The position numbers and the translations under genes were made by a program. The notes beneath the pieces were generated by a model. That model did no database searches. It worked only from the letters and a program-made list of their open reading frames with translations, and was not told where the DNA came from. From Nonomuraea cypriaca (GTDB lineage: Bacteria; Actinomycetota; Actinomycetes; Streptosporangiales; Streptosporangiaceae): a stretch of DNA of 50,798 nt. Every line of letters begins with the position of its first letter. Position 1 is the first letter of the stretch. Of this stretch, positions 31,962 through 40,464 are shown piece after piece. The stretch lies in the NCBI RefSeq assembly GCF_015645445.1, contig NZ_JADOGI010000055.1, positions 1 through 50,798 on the forward strand, given 5' to 3'.

Positions 31962-33722
31962 GCGGTCGAAGCGGCGGCCCGAGTTGCGGCGGAAGCCGCC
32001 GTTGCCGCGCTCGTCCGTACGGCCGCCGGAGCGGAAGCCGTCACGCGGCGCGCGGTCATCGGAGACGAACCCGCGGTCACGGTCGCCCACGGCCGGCCGG
32101 GCGCCGTCGGAGGCGTAGCGGCCGCCGCGGTCGTCGGAGCGGAACCCGCCGCCCCGCTGGCCGCGGTCGTCCTGCCGGAACGGGCGATCGTCGGAGCGGT
32201 AGCCGCCCCGCGGCCTGCTGTCACCGCGCCGGTCGTCGCTGAACGTGCGCGGCTCCTGCGCCGGACGCGCGTACGGCCGCTCACCGTCGGTGTGCCGGCG
32301 CGGACGGCGGTCGTCGCCGGACGCGAACGGACGCTCGCCGGAGGCGGCGGGCCGCCCGCCGTCCTCGTGGCGGCGCGGGCGGCGCTCGCCGTCGAACTCG
32401 CGGCGCGGACGACGCCCACGACGCTCGGACCCGCCATGACCGCCACCGTCGCGGCGAGACCGCAGCGGCTTGCGGACGTCCGGCTCCCACACCGGGATGG
32501 CCTCGCCGCTCGGCGTGCGGGCGCCGGCCACCTCGGCGAGCCGGGGGTGGCCGGGCGTGGCCTTCAGCCGGAACGGGTGGATCCCGGCGCGCCGGGTGAG
32601 CGCGTCGGTCGCGCGGCGCTCGTTGGGCAGCACCAGCGTGACGACGGTGCCCTTCTCGCCGGCGCGGGCGGTGCGCCCGCCCCGGTGCAGGTAGCTCTTG
32701 TGGTCCTGCGGCGGGTCCACGTGCAGCACCAGGCTGATGTTGTCGACGTGGATGCCGCGCGCGGCGACGTCGGTGCAGACCAGCACGTTGACAGAGCCCT
32801 CGCGGAACTCGGCGAGGATGCGGGTGCGCTGGTTCTGGCGCTTGCCGCCGTGCAGGCCGCCCGCCTTGACGCCGACCCTGGCCAGCTGCTTGCACAGCCG
32901 GTCCACGCCGTGCTGGGTGCGGACGAAGATGATCGTACGGCCCTCGCGGTTGGCGATCTCCGCCGTGACGTCGAACTTGTCGTCACGGGTGACCTGCACC
33001 ACGTGGTGCTCCATGGTGTCGACCGGCGAGGTAGCCGGGGCCACGGAGTGGGTGATCGGGTCCTTGAGGAAGCGCCGCACCAGCTTGTCGACGTCGCCGT
33101 CGAGCGTGGCCGAGAACAGCAGCCGCTGCCCGTCGGCCGGCGTCTGCGCGAGCAGGTCGGTGACGACGGGGAAGAAGCCGAGGTCGCACATGTGGTCGGC
33201 CTCGTCCAGGACGCTGACCTCGACCTCGGACAGCGAGCACTCGCCCTGCCGGATCAGGTCGCCGAGGCGGCCGGGGGTGGCGATCACGACGTCGACGCCG
33301 CGTCGCAACGCCTCGATCTGCTTGCCCATGGACATGCCGCCGACGACGACCTTCATGCGCAGGCCCAGGCCGCGGCCCAGCGGCTCCAGGGCGTCGTGCA
33401 CCTGGAGCGCGAGCTCGCGGGTGGGAACGAGGATCATGGCGCGGGGGCGGCCGGGAGCGGGCCGCACGCCGGCGAGGCGGGCCATGGTGGGCAGGCCGAA
33501 GGCGAGGGTCTTGCCTGAGCCGGTCTGGCCGCGGCCGAGCACGTCCTTGCCGGCGAGCACATCGGGGATGGTGGCGCTCTGGATGGGGAAAGGGCTGTCG
33601 ATGCCCTGTTTGGCCAGTCCGGTGATGAGCGGCTTGGGCAGGCCCAGCAGCTCGAACTCGGACGGGCCCGGCTCGGGGGTGTTCTCGCCGAGTTCGGGCA
33701 TGACAGCGTCAAGCATGGTCAC
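31959..33722 (-). CDS. DEAD-box ATP-dependent RNA helicase
   Basis: 587 aa. RecA-like core (residues ~20-375) with Q motif FELLGLPKPLITGLAKQGID...PIQ, motif I GRGQTGSGKTLAF, Ia PTRELALQ, II LDEADHM, III FSATLDG, and VI YLHRGGRTARAGEKG. The C-terminal ~190 residues are a disordered Arg/Gly/Asp-rich tail (RRPRRHTDGERPYARPAQ, RGGGFRSDDRGGRY) that should bind RNA nonspecifically, as in cold-shock helicases. GTG 33722 has GGAAAGG about ten bases upstream; ATG 33716 is the alternative. It has a long structured leader. Confidence 0.93.
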   Translation of the reverse strand: MTMLDAVMPELGENTPEPGPSEFELLGLPKPLITGLAKQGIDSPFPIQSATIPDVLAGKDVLGRGQTGSGKTLAFGLPTMARLAGVRPAPGRPRAMILVPTRELALQVHDALEPLGRGLGLRMKVVVGGMSMGKQIEALRRGVDVVIATPGRLGDLIRQGECSLSEVEVSVLDEADHMCDLGFFPVVTDLLAQTPADGQRLLFSATLDGDVDKLVRRFLKDPITHSVAPATSPVDTMEHHVVQVTRDDKFDVTAEIANREGRTIIFVRTQHGVDRLCKQLARVGVKAGGLHGGKRQNQRTRILAEFREGSVNVLVCTDVAARGIHVDNISLVLHVDPPQDHKSYLHRGGRTARAGEKGTVVTLVLPNERRATDALTRRAGIHPFRLKATPGHPRLAEVAGARTPSGEAIPVWEPDVRKPLRSRRDGGGHGGSERRGRRPRREFDGERRPRRHEDGGRPAASGERPFASGDDRRPRRHTDGERPYARPAQEPRTFSDDRRGDSRPRGGYRSDDRPFRQDDRGQRGGGFRSDDRGGRYASDGARPAVGDRDRGFVSDDRAPRDGFRSGGRTDERGNGGFRRNSGRRFDR

Positions 33723-33781
33723 GAAAGTCGTGCCTTTCCATCGAAGTGGCGCGTCACTTCTGCGAAAGGACGAGCCAAGGC

Positions 33782-33831
33782 GTGCGGCATGGGCCGCACA
33801 GGGTTCAAGGGCACCCGCCGTCGGGGCGGGT
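33782..33831 (-). promoter_or_regulatory. Two hairpins in the helicase leader
   Basis: GTGCGGC (33782-33788) pairs with GCCGCAC (33793-33799), and ACCCGCC (33813-33819) with GGCGGGT (33825-33831), 60-110 nt before the helicase start. The 297-bp gap 33723-34019 contains no gene. Long structured leaders are common for cold-shock-induced helicases; that role is inference here. Confidence 0.4.
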
Positions 33832-33982
33832 CAGATGAGGGGGATACACCGGGGCACCGGCCGCAGGCGGCGCGAGACGCGCAATGAGACGTCAGGTGTA
33901 CCTGGTGCCAACGCCGTGGATGTTATCGGATATTCCCCGGACGGGCCCGGACCTTCCGAAACCCACTTTGGCACGCTGAAAC

Positions 33983-34003
33983 GGCTGACGCTTTACGTCA
34001 GCC
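33983..34003 (-). terminator. Terminator hairpin of the suf operon
   Basis: GGCTGACG (33983-33990), loop CTTTA, CGTCAGCC (33996-34003): a perfect 8-bp stem 17 bp after the last suf gene stop. Confidence 0.75.
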
Positions 34004-34019
34004 ATAGCAGCAGAAAAGA

Positions 34020-34379
34020 TCAGACGTTAAAGCCTAGCATACGCAGTTGCTCGCGCCCCTCGTCAGTGATCTTGTCCGGGCCCCACGGCGGCAGCCAGAC
34101 CCAGTTGATCTTCACGTCGGACACCATACCGTCGAGCGCCGAGTGCGCCTGGTCCTCGATGACGTCGGTCAGCGGGCAGGCCGCGCTGGTCAGCGTCATG
34201 TCGATGGTGGCCACGGGCTGCCCGCCGTCGGACGGATCGAGGTTGAGCCCGTAGACGAGGCCCAGGTCGACGACGTTGATGCCGAGCTCGGGGTCGACGA
34301 CATCCTTGAGCGCCTCCATGACCTCCTCAACGGTGGCGTCACCGTCGAGGTCGGTCGGGGTCTCCACCGGCTTGCTCAT
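34020..34379 (-). CDS. sufT: SufT/MIP18-type (DUF59) iron-sulfur assembly factor
   Basis: 119 aa. Metal-sulfur cluster assembly factor thought to help transfer clusters to client proteins. DUF59 features: VMEALKDVVDPELGINVVDLGLVYGL at residues ~19-45, TSAACPLTDVIEDQ with the conserved Cys, and WVWLPPWGPDKITDEGREQL. ATG 34379 has GAGGAG upstream and overlaps the sufU stop by 4 nt. Last gene of the suf operon. Confidence 0.92.
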   Translation of the reverse strand: MSKPVETPTDLDGDATVEEVMEALKDVVDPELGINVVDLGLVYGLNLDPSDGGQPVATIDMTLTSAACPLTDVIEDQAHSALDGMVSDVKINWVWLPPWGPDKITDEGREQLRMLGFNV

Positions 34380-34816
34380 TCGGCAGCACTCCTCACAACA
34401 GCATCCTTGTAGGCCATCCACGAAAGCAACGCACATTTAACACGCGCCGGGAACTTGGCCACGCCCGCGAACGCGACCGCGTCGCCGAGCACGTCCTCGT
34501 CGGCCTCCACCTGGCCCCTGCCCTGCATGAGCCTGGTGAACTCGTCGACCACGGCGAGCGTCTCCACGACCGTCGAGCCGGTGGCCAGTTCGTGCAGCAC
34601 CGAGGCGGCGGCCTGGCTGATGGAACAGCCCTGGCCCTCGTAGGAGACGTCGAGGATCTTGCCGGCGTCGCCCACCTTGATCCTGAGCGTGATCTCGTCG
34701 CCGCACGTCGGGTTCACGTGGTGAACCTCGGCGTCGTACGGCTCACGCAGCCCCCGCCCCTGCGGGTGCTTGTAGTGTTCCAGGATCAGCTCCTGGTACA
34801 TCGACTCGCCGATCAT
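34376..34816 (-). CDS. sufU: SufU-type Fe-S assembly scaffold/sulfur acceptor
   Basis: 146 aa. Zinc-containing sulfurtransferase that accepts persulfide sulfur from SufS. The three Cys ligands are in VNPTCGDEITL, EGQGCSISQAAAS and VKCALLSW; the SufU-specific insert between the second and third Cys is present (GRGQVEADEDVLGDAVAFAGV). ATG 34816 is 2 bp after the sufS stop; a later in-frame ATG gives MYQELILEHY, the usual family N-terminus, so five residues of start uncertainty remain. Confidence 0.95.
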   Translation of the reverse strand: MIGESMYQELILEHYKHPQGRGLREPYDAEVHHVNPTCGDEITLRIKVGDAGKILDVSYEGQGCSISQAAASVLHELATGSTVVETLAVVDEFTRLMQGRGQVEADEDVLGDAVAFAGVAKFPARVKCALLSWMAYKDAVVRSAAE

Positions 34817-34818
34817 GG

Positions 34819-36075
34819 CTATGCGAACACCTTCTGAACGTGGTGGAGGCCGCGCACCAGGGCATCGATCTCGCCCGTGGTGTTGTACAGGTAGAACGAC
34901 GCCCGCGTGGTCGCGGGTATTCCGAAGCGCAGGTGCAGCGGCCGGGCGCAGTGGTGGCCGACGCGTACGGCGACGCCGAACCGGTCGTCCAGGATCTGCC
35001 CGACGTCGTGCGGGTGGATGCCCTCCATCGTGAACGACACCGTGCCGCCGCGCCGCTCCAGCGAGTCGGGGCCGATGAAGCGCAGGCCGGGCACCTCGCG
35101 CAGGGCGTCGAGCGCGTAGGCCGTCAGGGCGCGCTCGTGCGCCTCGATGGCCTCCATGCCGACCTCGGTGAGGTAGTCGGCGGCCGCGCCGAGCCCGATG
35201 GCCTCGACGATCGGCGGCGTGCCCGCCTCGAACTTGTGCGGGATCGGCGCGTACGTCGAGTGGTCCATCCAGACCGCCTCGATCATCTCGCCGCCGCCCA
35301 GGAACGGGGGCATCGCCTCCAGCAGTTCGGACCTGCCCCAGAGCACGCCGATGCCGGAAGGGCCGACCATCTTGTGACCGGTGAAGGCCACGAAGTCGGC
35401 GCCCAGTTCGGTGACGTTCACCGGGTGGTGCGGCACGGACTGGGACGCGTCGAGCATGATGAGCGCGCCCACCTCGTGCGCCCGCCCGGCCACCTCGGCG
35501 ACCGGGTTGACGGTGCCGAGGACGTTGGACTGGTGGGTGATCGAGACGATCTTCGTGCGCTCGGTGATCACCGCCGGGTCGTAGTCGAGCCGGCCGTCGT
35601 CGGTGACGCCGAACCACTTCAGCGTCGCGCCGGTGCGCTGCACGAGCAGCTGCCACGGCACGATGTTGGAGTGGTGCTCCATCTCGGAGATGACGATCTC
35701 GTCGCCGGGACCGAGCGTGAAGCGCGGATCGGTGTTGGCGGGGTTGCCGAAGGAGTACGCGACCAGATTGAGCGCCTCGGAGGCGTTCTTGGTGAACACG
35801 ATCTCGTCGCGCGCTGGTGCCCCGACGAAGCCCGTGATCGTGTCGCGGGCGTTCTCGTAGGCGTCGGTCGACTCGGCGCCGAGCACGTGCATGGCCCGCC
35901 CGACGTTGCTGTAGTGCATCGCGAAGTGCTCGCGCATGGTCTCGATGACCTGGGCGGGCTTCTGCGAGGAGTTGCCCGAGTCGAGATAGACGAGCGGGCG
36001 CCCGTCGGGCAGCTCGCGGGAGAAGATCGGGAAGTCCTTCCTGATCCTCTCCACATCGAAGCTGGTGGAAGTCAT
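34819..36075 (-). CDS. sufS: Cysteine desulfurase SufS
   Basis: 418 aa, PLP enzyme converting cysteine to alanine and enzyme-bound persulfide for Fe-S synthesis. Group II desulfurase pattern: YLDSGNSSQKP at the N-terminus, VSITHQSNVLGTVNPVAE, the PLP-Lys in FTGHKMVGPSGIGVLWG and the catalytic Cys in RVGHHCARPLH. Partner of the SufU encoded just downstream. Its ATG overlaps the sufC stop by 4 nt. Confidence 0.96.
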   Translation of the reverse strand: MTSTSFDVERIRKDFPIFSRELPDGRPLVYLDSGNSSQKPAQVIETMREHFAMHYSNVGRAMHVLGAESTDAYENARDTITGFVGAPARDEIVFTKNASEALNLVAYSFGNPANTDPRFTLGPGDEIVISEMEHHSNIVPWQLLVQRTGATLKWFGVTDDGRLDYDPAVITERTKIVSITHQSNVLGTVNPVAEVAGRAHEVGALIMLDASQSVPHHPVNVTELGADFVAFTGHKMVGPSGIGVLWGRSELLEAMPPFLGGGEMIEAVWMDHSTYAPIPHKFEAGTPPIVEAIGLGAAADYLTEVGMEAIEAHERALTAYALDALREVPGLRFIGPDSLERRGGTVSFTMEGIHPHDVGQILDDRFGVAVRVGHHCARPLHLRFGIPATTRASFYLYNTTGEIDALVRGLHHVQKVFA

Positions 36076-36818
36076 GCAGTCGCCTTCGTGTACTGCTCGT
36101 AGCCCTCGGCCTCGAGCTTCTCGGCCAGTTCTGGACCGCCTTCCTCGACGATCCGGCCTCCCGCGAAGACGTGCACGAAGTCGGGCTGCACGTAGCGCAG
36201 GATGCGGGTGTAGTGCGTGATCAGCAGCACGCCGGTCTCGCCGGAGGCGCGGAAGCGGTTGATGCCCTCCGACACCACGCGCAGCGCGTCGACGTCGAGG
36301 CCGGAGTCGGTCTCGTCGAGCACCGCGATCTTCGGCTTGAGCAGCTCCATCTGGAGGATCTCGTGGCGCTTCTTCTCGCCGCCGGAGAACCCCTCGTTGA
36401 GGTTGCGCTGGGCGAAGGCGGGGTCGATGGACAGCGCGTCCATGCCGCCCTTGAGATCCTTGGCGAACTCGCGCAGCTTGGGCGCCTCGCCGCGGACCGA
36501 GGTCACGGCCGAGCGCAGGAAGTTCGAGACGGAAACGCCGGGGACCTCGACCGGGTACTGCATGGCCAGGAACAGGCCCGCGCGGGCCCGCTCGTCGACC
36601 GACATGTCCAGCAGGTCCGCACCGTCGAGCAGCACCTGCCCGCCGGTGATCGTGTATTTGGGGTGGCCGGCGATCGCGTACGCGAGCGTCGACTTGCCCG
36701 AGCCGTTCGGGCCCATGATGGCGTGGGTCTGTCCGGACTTCACGGTCAGGTTGACGCCGCGCAGGATTTCCTTGTCCTCGACGGCGACCTGCAGGTCACG
36801 GATCTCCAGGATTGACAC
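36072..36818 (-). CDS. sufC: Fe-S assembly ATPase SufC
   Basis: 248 aa soluble ABC ATPase of the SufBCD scaffold. Walker A IMGPNGSGKSTLAYAIAG, signature NEGFSGGEKKRHEILQM, Walker B AVLDETDSGLDVDAL and H-loop LLITHYTRIL. The SGGEKKR and DETDSGLD variants are diagnostic for SufC. It starts with GTG immediately after the TAA of the Rieske ferredoxin gene, with no gap. Confidence 0.97.
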   Translation of the reverse strand: MSILEIRDLQVAVEDKEILRGVNLTVKSGQTHAIMGPNGSGKSTLAYAIAGHPKYTITGGQVLLDGADLLDMSVDERARAGLFLAMQYPVEVPGVSVSNFLRSAVTSVRGEAPKLREFAKDLKGGMDALSIDPAFAQRNLNEGFSGGEKKRHEILQMELLKPKIAVLDETDSGLDVDALRVVSEGINRFRASGETGVLLITHYTRILRYVQPDFVHVFAGGRIVEEGGPELAEKLEAEGYEQYTKATA

Positions 36819-37139
36819 TTATGACTCCTTCGAGAGCGAGACGAGGACGTCATCGCCGTCGATCTTGACTGTGTAGACGTTCACGGGCTTGGTGGCGGGC
36901 GGGCCGGTGGGCTTGCCGGAGCGGATGTCGAAGCACGAGCCGTGCAGCCAGCACTCCAGCGTGCCGTCGTAGACCTCGCCCTCGCTGAGCTTCACCTCGG
37001 CGTGCGAGCAGACGTCGTGCAGGGCGAACACCTCGCCGCCCTTGCGTACGAGCGCGACCGGCGTCTCCCCCACCTCGACGCCGAGGGCACCCCCGTCGGG
37101 GATGTCGTCGAGCTTGCACACCTTCTCGAACACGGTCAT
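36819..37139 (-). CDS. Rieske-type [2Fe-2S] ferredoxin in the suf operon
   Basis: 106 aa. Non-heme-iron-oxygenase-type ferredoxin. Cluster ligands: ALHDVCSHAEVKLSEG (C-x-H) and LECWLHGSCFDIRSG (C-x2-H arrangement with the second Cys), as in the small Rieske protein that sits between sufD and sufC in most actinobacteria. Its role in cluster assembly (electron donor or repair) is not settled. The ATG overlaps the sufD stop by 4 nt. Confidence 0.93.
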   Translation of the reverse strand: MTVFEKVCKLDDIPDGGALGVEVGETPVALVRKGGEVFALHDVCSHAEVKLSEGEVYDGTLECWLHGSCFDIRSGKPTGPPATKPVNVYTVKIDGDDVLVSLSKES

Positions 37140-38257
37140 CTCGCGAGCTCCGCCTCCACCGCGGTGAGCACCCGCTCGCGGATCTCCTCGATCTGGATCT
37201 TCTCGATGAGCTGGCCGAGGAAGCCCCTGATGACCAGGCGGCGGGCCTCGTCGTAGGGGATGCCGCGGGCCTGGAGGTAGAAGATGTGCTCGTCGTCGAG
37301 CCGGCCGGAGGCGGAGGCGTGCCCCGCTCCCGCGACCTCGCCGGTGAGGATCTCCAGGTTGGGCACCGAGTCGGCGCGGGCGCCGTCGGTGAGGATGAGG
37401 TTGCGGTTGAGCTCGTAGGTGTCGGTGCCCTCGGCCTCGACCCTGATGATCACGTCGCCGATCCAGACGGCGTGCGCCTCCTCGCCCTGCAGCGCGCCGC
37501 GGTAGTCGACGTTGCTCTTGCAGTTGGGCTGCGAGTGGTCGACGAGCAGGCGGTGCTCCAGGTGCTGCCTGGCGTCCACGAAGTAGACGCCCGACAGGTC
37601 GGCGTCGCCGCCCGCGGCGGTGTAGGACACGTTGGGCGACAGGCGTACGAGGTCGCCGCCGAGCGTCACCACGAAGCTGCGGAACGTCGCGTCCTTGGCC
37701 AGCTGGGCGTAGTGGTGTGAGACGTGGACCGCGTCGGCGTCCCAGTCCTGCAGGCTGACGACCCTGAGCGTGGCGCCGTCGCCGACGACGAACTCGATGT
37801 TGTCGGCGTAGACCGCGCTGCCCTTGTGGTCGAGCACGAGCACGGCCTCGGCCATCGGCTCGACCTTGACCACGATGTGCCCGTAGGCGGCCCCGTCACC
37901 GCTGCCGGTCAGCGTGAGGACGGTCGGCCTGGAGGTGACGGCCTCGCGCGGCACCGTGATCACGGTGGCCTTCTCGAAGCCGTTCCACGCCTGCGCGCTC
38001 ACCCGGTCGGTCGGCACGAACGCCTTCCCGACGCGGGAGTCGTCGCGGCCGACCGTCTCGACGGTGACCTCGGGGGCGGCGTCCGCGTCCACGCGTACAT
38101 GGCCGACGGGGTCGGCCTTGCCGCTGTGCAGACCCTTGAGGCGCGAGAGCGGCGTGAACCGCCACGCCTCCTCGCGCCCGGTCGGGACGTCGAAGTCGCC
38201 CAGGTCGAAGGACGCCTTCTCGTGCAGAGTCGACAAGGGCTTCTCGTTCAGGCCCAT
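37136..38257 (-). CDS. sufD: Fe-S cluster scaffold protein SufD
   Basis: 373 aa. SufB/SufD-type right-handed beta-helix with C-terminal helices: GREEAWRFTPLSRLKGL at the N-terminus, LEHRLLVDHSQPNCKSNVDYRG in the core (conserved His), GASASGRLDDEHIFYLQARGIP-like and ARRLVIRGFLGQLIEKI at the C-terminus. Forms SufBC2D with sufB and sufC products. ATG 38257 overlaps the sufB stop by one base. Confidence 0.95.
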   Translation of the reverse strand: MGLNEKPLSTLHEKASFDLGDFDVPTGREEAWRFTPLSRLKGLHSGKADPVGHVRVDADAAPEVTVETVGRDDSRVGKAFVPTDRVSAQAWNGFEKATVITVPREAVTSRPTVLTLTGSGDGAAYGHIVVKVEPMAEAVLVLDHKGSAVYADNIEFVVGDGATLRVVSLQDWDADAVHVSHHYAQLAKDATFRSFVVTLGGDLVRLSPNVSYTAAGGDADLSGVYFVDARQHLEHRLLVDHSQPNCKSNVDYRGALQGEEAHAVWIGDVIIRVEAEGTDTYELNRNLILTDGARADSVPNLEILTGEVAGAGHASASGRLDDEHIFYLQARGIPYDEARRLVIRGFLGQLIEKIQIEEIRERVLTAVEAELAR

Positions 38258-39669
38258 CAGCCGACGGCTCCTTCCATCTGCAGCTCGATCAGCCGGTTGA
38301 GCTCGAGGGCGTATTCCATGGGCAGCTCGCGCGCGATCGGCTCCACGAAGCCGCGCACGATCATCGCCATCGCCTCGTCCTCGTCGAGCCCGCGGCTCAT
38401 GAGGTAGAAGAGCTGGTCCTCGCTGACCTTGGAGACCGTGGCCTCGTGGCCCATCCTGACGTCGTCCTCGCGGACGTCGACGTACGGGTAGGTGTCGGAG
38501 CGGCTGATCTGGTCGACCAGCAGCGCGTCGCACTTGACGGTGCTGGCGCTGCCGTGCGCGCCCTCCTCGATCTGCACGAGACCGCGGTAGGAGGTGCGGC
38601 CGCCGCCGCGCGCCACCGACTTGGAGATGACGCTGGAGCTCGTGTGGGGCGCCAGGTGCACCATCTTGGAGCCGGCGTCCTGGTGCTGGCCCTCGCCCGC
38701 GAACGCGACGCTCAGCGTCTCGCCCTTGGCGTGCTCACCCATGAGGTAGACCGCCGGGTACTTCATCGTGACCTTGGAGCCGATGTTGCCGTCGATCCAC
38801 TCCATGGTCGCGCCCTCGTAGGCCACGGCGCGCTTGGTGACCAGGTTGTAGACGTTGTTGGACCAGTTTTGAATGGTCGTGTAACGGCAGCGGGCGTTCT
38901 TCTTCACGATGATCTCGACGACGGCGCTGTGCAGCGAGTCGCTGGAGTAGATCGGCGCGGTGCAGCCCTCGACGTAATGGACGTAGCTGTTCTCGTCCAC
39001 GATGATCAGGGTCCGCTCGAACTGGCCCATGTTCTCGGTGTTGATCCGGAAGTAGGCCTGCAGCGGGATCTCCACCTCGACGTTCGGCGGCACGTAGATG
39101 AACGAGCCACCGGACCAGACGGAGGTGTTGAGCGCGGCGAACTTGTTGTCGCCCACCGGGATGACCGAGCCGAAGTATTCCTTGAAGAGGTCCTCGTGCT
39201 CCTTCAGGCCCGTGTCGGTGTCGACGAAGATGACGCCCTTCTCCTCGAGGTCCTCACGGATCTTGTGGTAGACGACCTCGGATTCGTACTGGGCGGCGAC
39301 ACCGGCGATGAGGCGCTGCTTCTCCGCTTCGGGGATGCCGAGCTTGTCGTAGGTGTTCTTGATGTCGGCGGGCAGCTCGTCCCAGGAGGCGGCCTGCTTC
39401 TCCGTCGAGCGCACGAAGTACTTGATGTTGTCGAAGTCGATGCCGGTGAGGTCGGAGCCCCAGGTGGGCAGCGGCTTCCTGTGGAACAGGCGGAGGCCCT
39501 TCAGGCGAAGGTCGAGCATCCACTCCGGCTCGTTCTTGAGCCTGGAGATGTCGCGTACGACCTCCTCGGACAGGCCGCGCTTGGCCGCCGCGCCCGCGGC
39601 ATCCGGGTCGGCCCAGCCGAACTTGTAATTCCCGAGGCCTTCCAGCTCCGGGCGGTCGGTGACAGTCAC
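38257..39669 (-). CDS. sufB: Fe-S cluster scaffold protein SufB
   Basis: 470 aa. Central scaffold of the SufBCD complex, where the nascent cluster is built. Family landmarks: [84 protein letters not shown]. The catalytic Cys candidate is in VKCDALLVD. No intein is visible, unlike the mycobacterial gene. GTG 39669 overlaps the sufR stop by 4 nt. Confidence 0.97.
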   Translation of the reverse strand: MTVTDRPELEGLGNYKFGWADPDAAGAAAKRGLSEEVVRDISRLKNEPEWMLDLRLKGLRLFHRKPLPTWGSDLTGIDFDNIKYFVRSTEKQAASWDELPADIKNTYDKLGIPEAEKQRLIAGVAAQYESEVVYHKIREDLEEKGVIFVDTDTGLKEHEDLFKEYFGSVIPVGDNKFAALNTSVWSGGSFIYVPPNVEVEIPLQAYFRINTENMGQFERTLIIVDENSYVHYVEGCTAPIYSSDSLHSAVVEIIVKKNARCRYTTIQNWSNNVYNLVTKRAVAYEGATMEWIDGNIGSKVTMKYPAVYLMGEHAKGETLSVAFAGEGQHQDAGSKMVHLAPHTSSSVISKSVARGGGRTSYRGLVQIEEGAHGSASTVKCDALLVDQISRSDTYPYVDVREDDVRMGHEATVSKVSEDQLFYLMSRGLDEDEAMAMIVRGFVEPIARELPMEYALELNRLIELQMEGAVG

Positions 39670-40364
39670 CTTCCGGTCTCCTTGCTCTTGTCTCTATGTG
39701 CGGATTCGCCCAGCGTCTGCGGGCTCACGTGTGTCGTGCAGACCCCGTCGCCGTGCGCGATCGTGGCCAGGCGCTGCACCGGCGTGCCGAGCAGCTGCGC
39801 GAACGCCTCCGTCTCGGCCTCACACAACTGCGGGAACTCCGCCGCCGCGTGCGCCACCGGGCAGTGATGCTGGCAGAGCTGGTCGCCACCCGACTTGGCC
39901 TTGCTGGCCGAGGCGGCGTACCCCTCCGCCGACAGCGCCTGCGCCAGCACTTGTACGCGCTGGTCCGCGGGCACCGTCCGCATGACCGGCTCCAGCCGCT
40001 TGAGCAGGCTGGACACCTGCGAACGGGCGAAGTCGGTCACCGCTTCCCGTCCCATGCGCTCGGCCAGGAAACGCAGCGCGCTCCCGGCCAGATCGTCATA
40101 GGCATGCTCGAAAGCACTGCGCCCCGCGTCGGTGATGGCGAACAGCTTGGCCGGTCGCCCCCGCCCGCGTTGACCGCGCGGGCGCACCGTGCGAGGCTCT
40201 ATCAGCCCATCGGCCAGCAACGCGTCGAGGTGACGCCGCACCGCCGCGGGTGTGAGCCCCAGCCGCTCGCCGAGCGAGGCGGCCGTCACGGGACCATGCT
40301 CCAGGATCAGCCTGGCGACACGGGCGCGGGTGCCGCGCTCGCTGCCTGGCTCGATCGAGGACAT
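39666..40364 (-). CDS. sufR: Fe-S-dependent repressor SufR
   Basis: 232 aa. Winged HTH at residues ~10-75 ([35 protein letters not shown]) and a C-terminal region with [24 protein letters not shown]. The C-x3-C-x12-C spacing is that of the cluster-binding cysteines of mycobacterial SufR. It should repress the operon when it carries a [4Fe-4S] cluster and release it under iron or oxidative stress. ATG 40364 is preferred; GTG 40373 would lie inside the operator. First gene of sufRBD-C-S-U-T. Confidence 0.93.
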   Translation of the reverse strand: MSSIEPGSERGTRARVARLILEHGPVTAASLGERLGLTPAAVRRHLDALLADGLIEPRTVRPRGQRGRGRPAKLFAITDAGRSAFEHAYDDLAGSALRFLAERMGREAVTDFARSQVSSLLKRLEPVMRTVPADQRVQVLAQALSAEGYAASASKAKSGGDQLCQHHCPVAHAAAEFPQLCEAETEAFAQLLGTPVQRLATIAHGDGVCTTHVSPQTLGESAHRDKSKETGR

Positions 40365-40369
40365 GTTTT

Positions 40370-40384
40370 TCACAACATCAGTGT
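40370..40384 (-). promoter_or_regulatory. Likely SufR operator
   Basis: Minus-strand ACACT-GATGT-TGTGA, an inverted repeat with a 5-bp spacer, six bases before the sufR ATG. It equals the ACACT-N5-TGTGA site I recall as reported for mycobacterial SufR, which gives the assignment its weight. Confidence 0.7.
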
Positions 40385-40445
40385 GCCGTAATTCCTTCCC
40401 GCTGCACAAACGGATCGGACCAAGGCCGCGAATGGAATTCCTCAC

Positions 40446-40464
40446 GCAGGCAAGGCTTACCTAA
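40446..40464. promoter_or_regulatory. Iron-box-like site (IdeR/DmdR-type)
   Basis: GCAGGCAAGGCTTACCTAA matches 14 of 19 positions of the actinobacterial iron box TTAGGTTAGGCTAACCTAA; the right half-site is near perfect. It lies 82 bp upstream of sufR and overlaps the stop of the MFS gene. It would link suf expression to iron; binding is inferred. Confidence 0.5.

Noticed and set aside
31643..32242. 199-codon plus-strand ORF between hisE and the helicase
   Set aside because: Arg/Ser-rich antisense of the helicase tail without ribosome-binding site or homology.
37136..38257. Intein in sufB or sufD as in mycobacteria
   Set aside because: Both proteins have normal lengths and uninterrupted family motifs.
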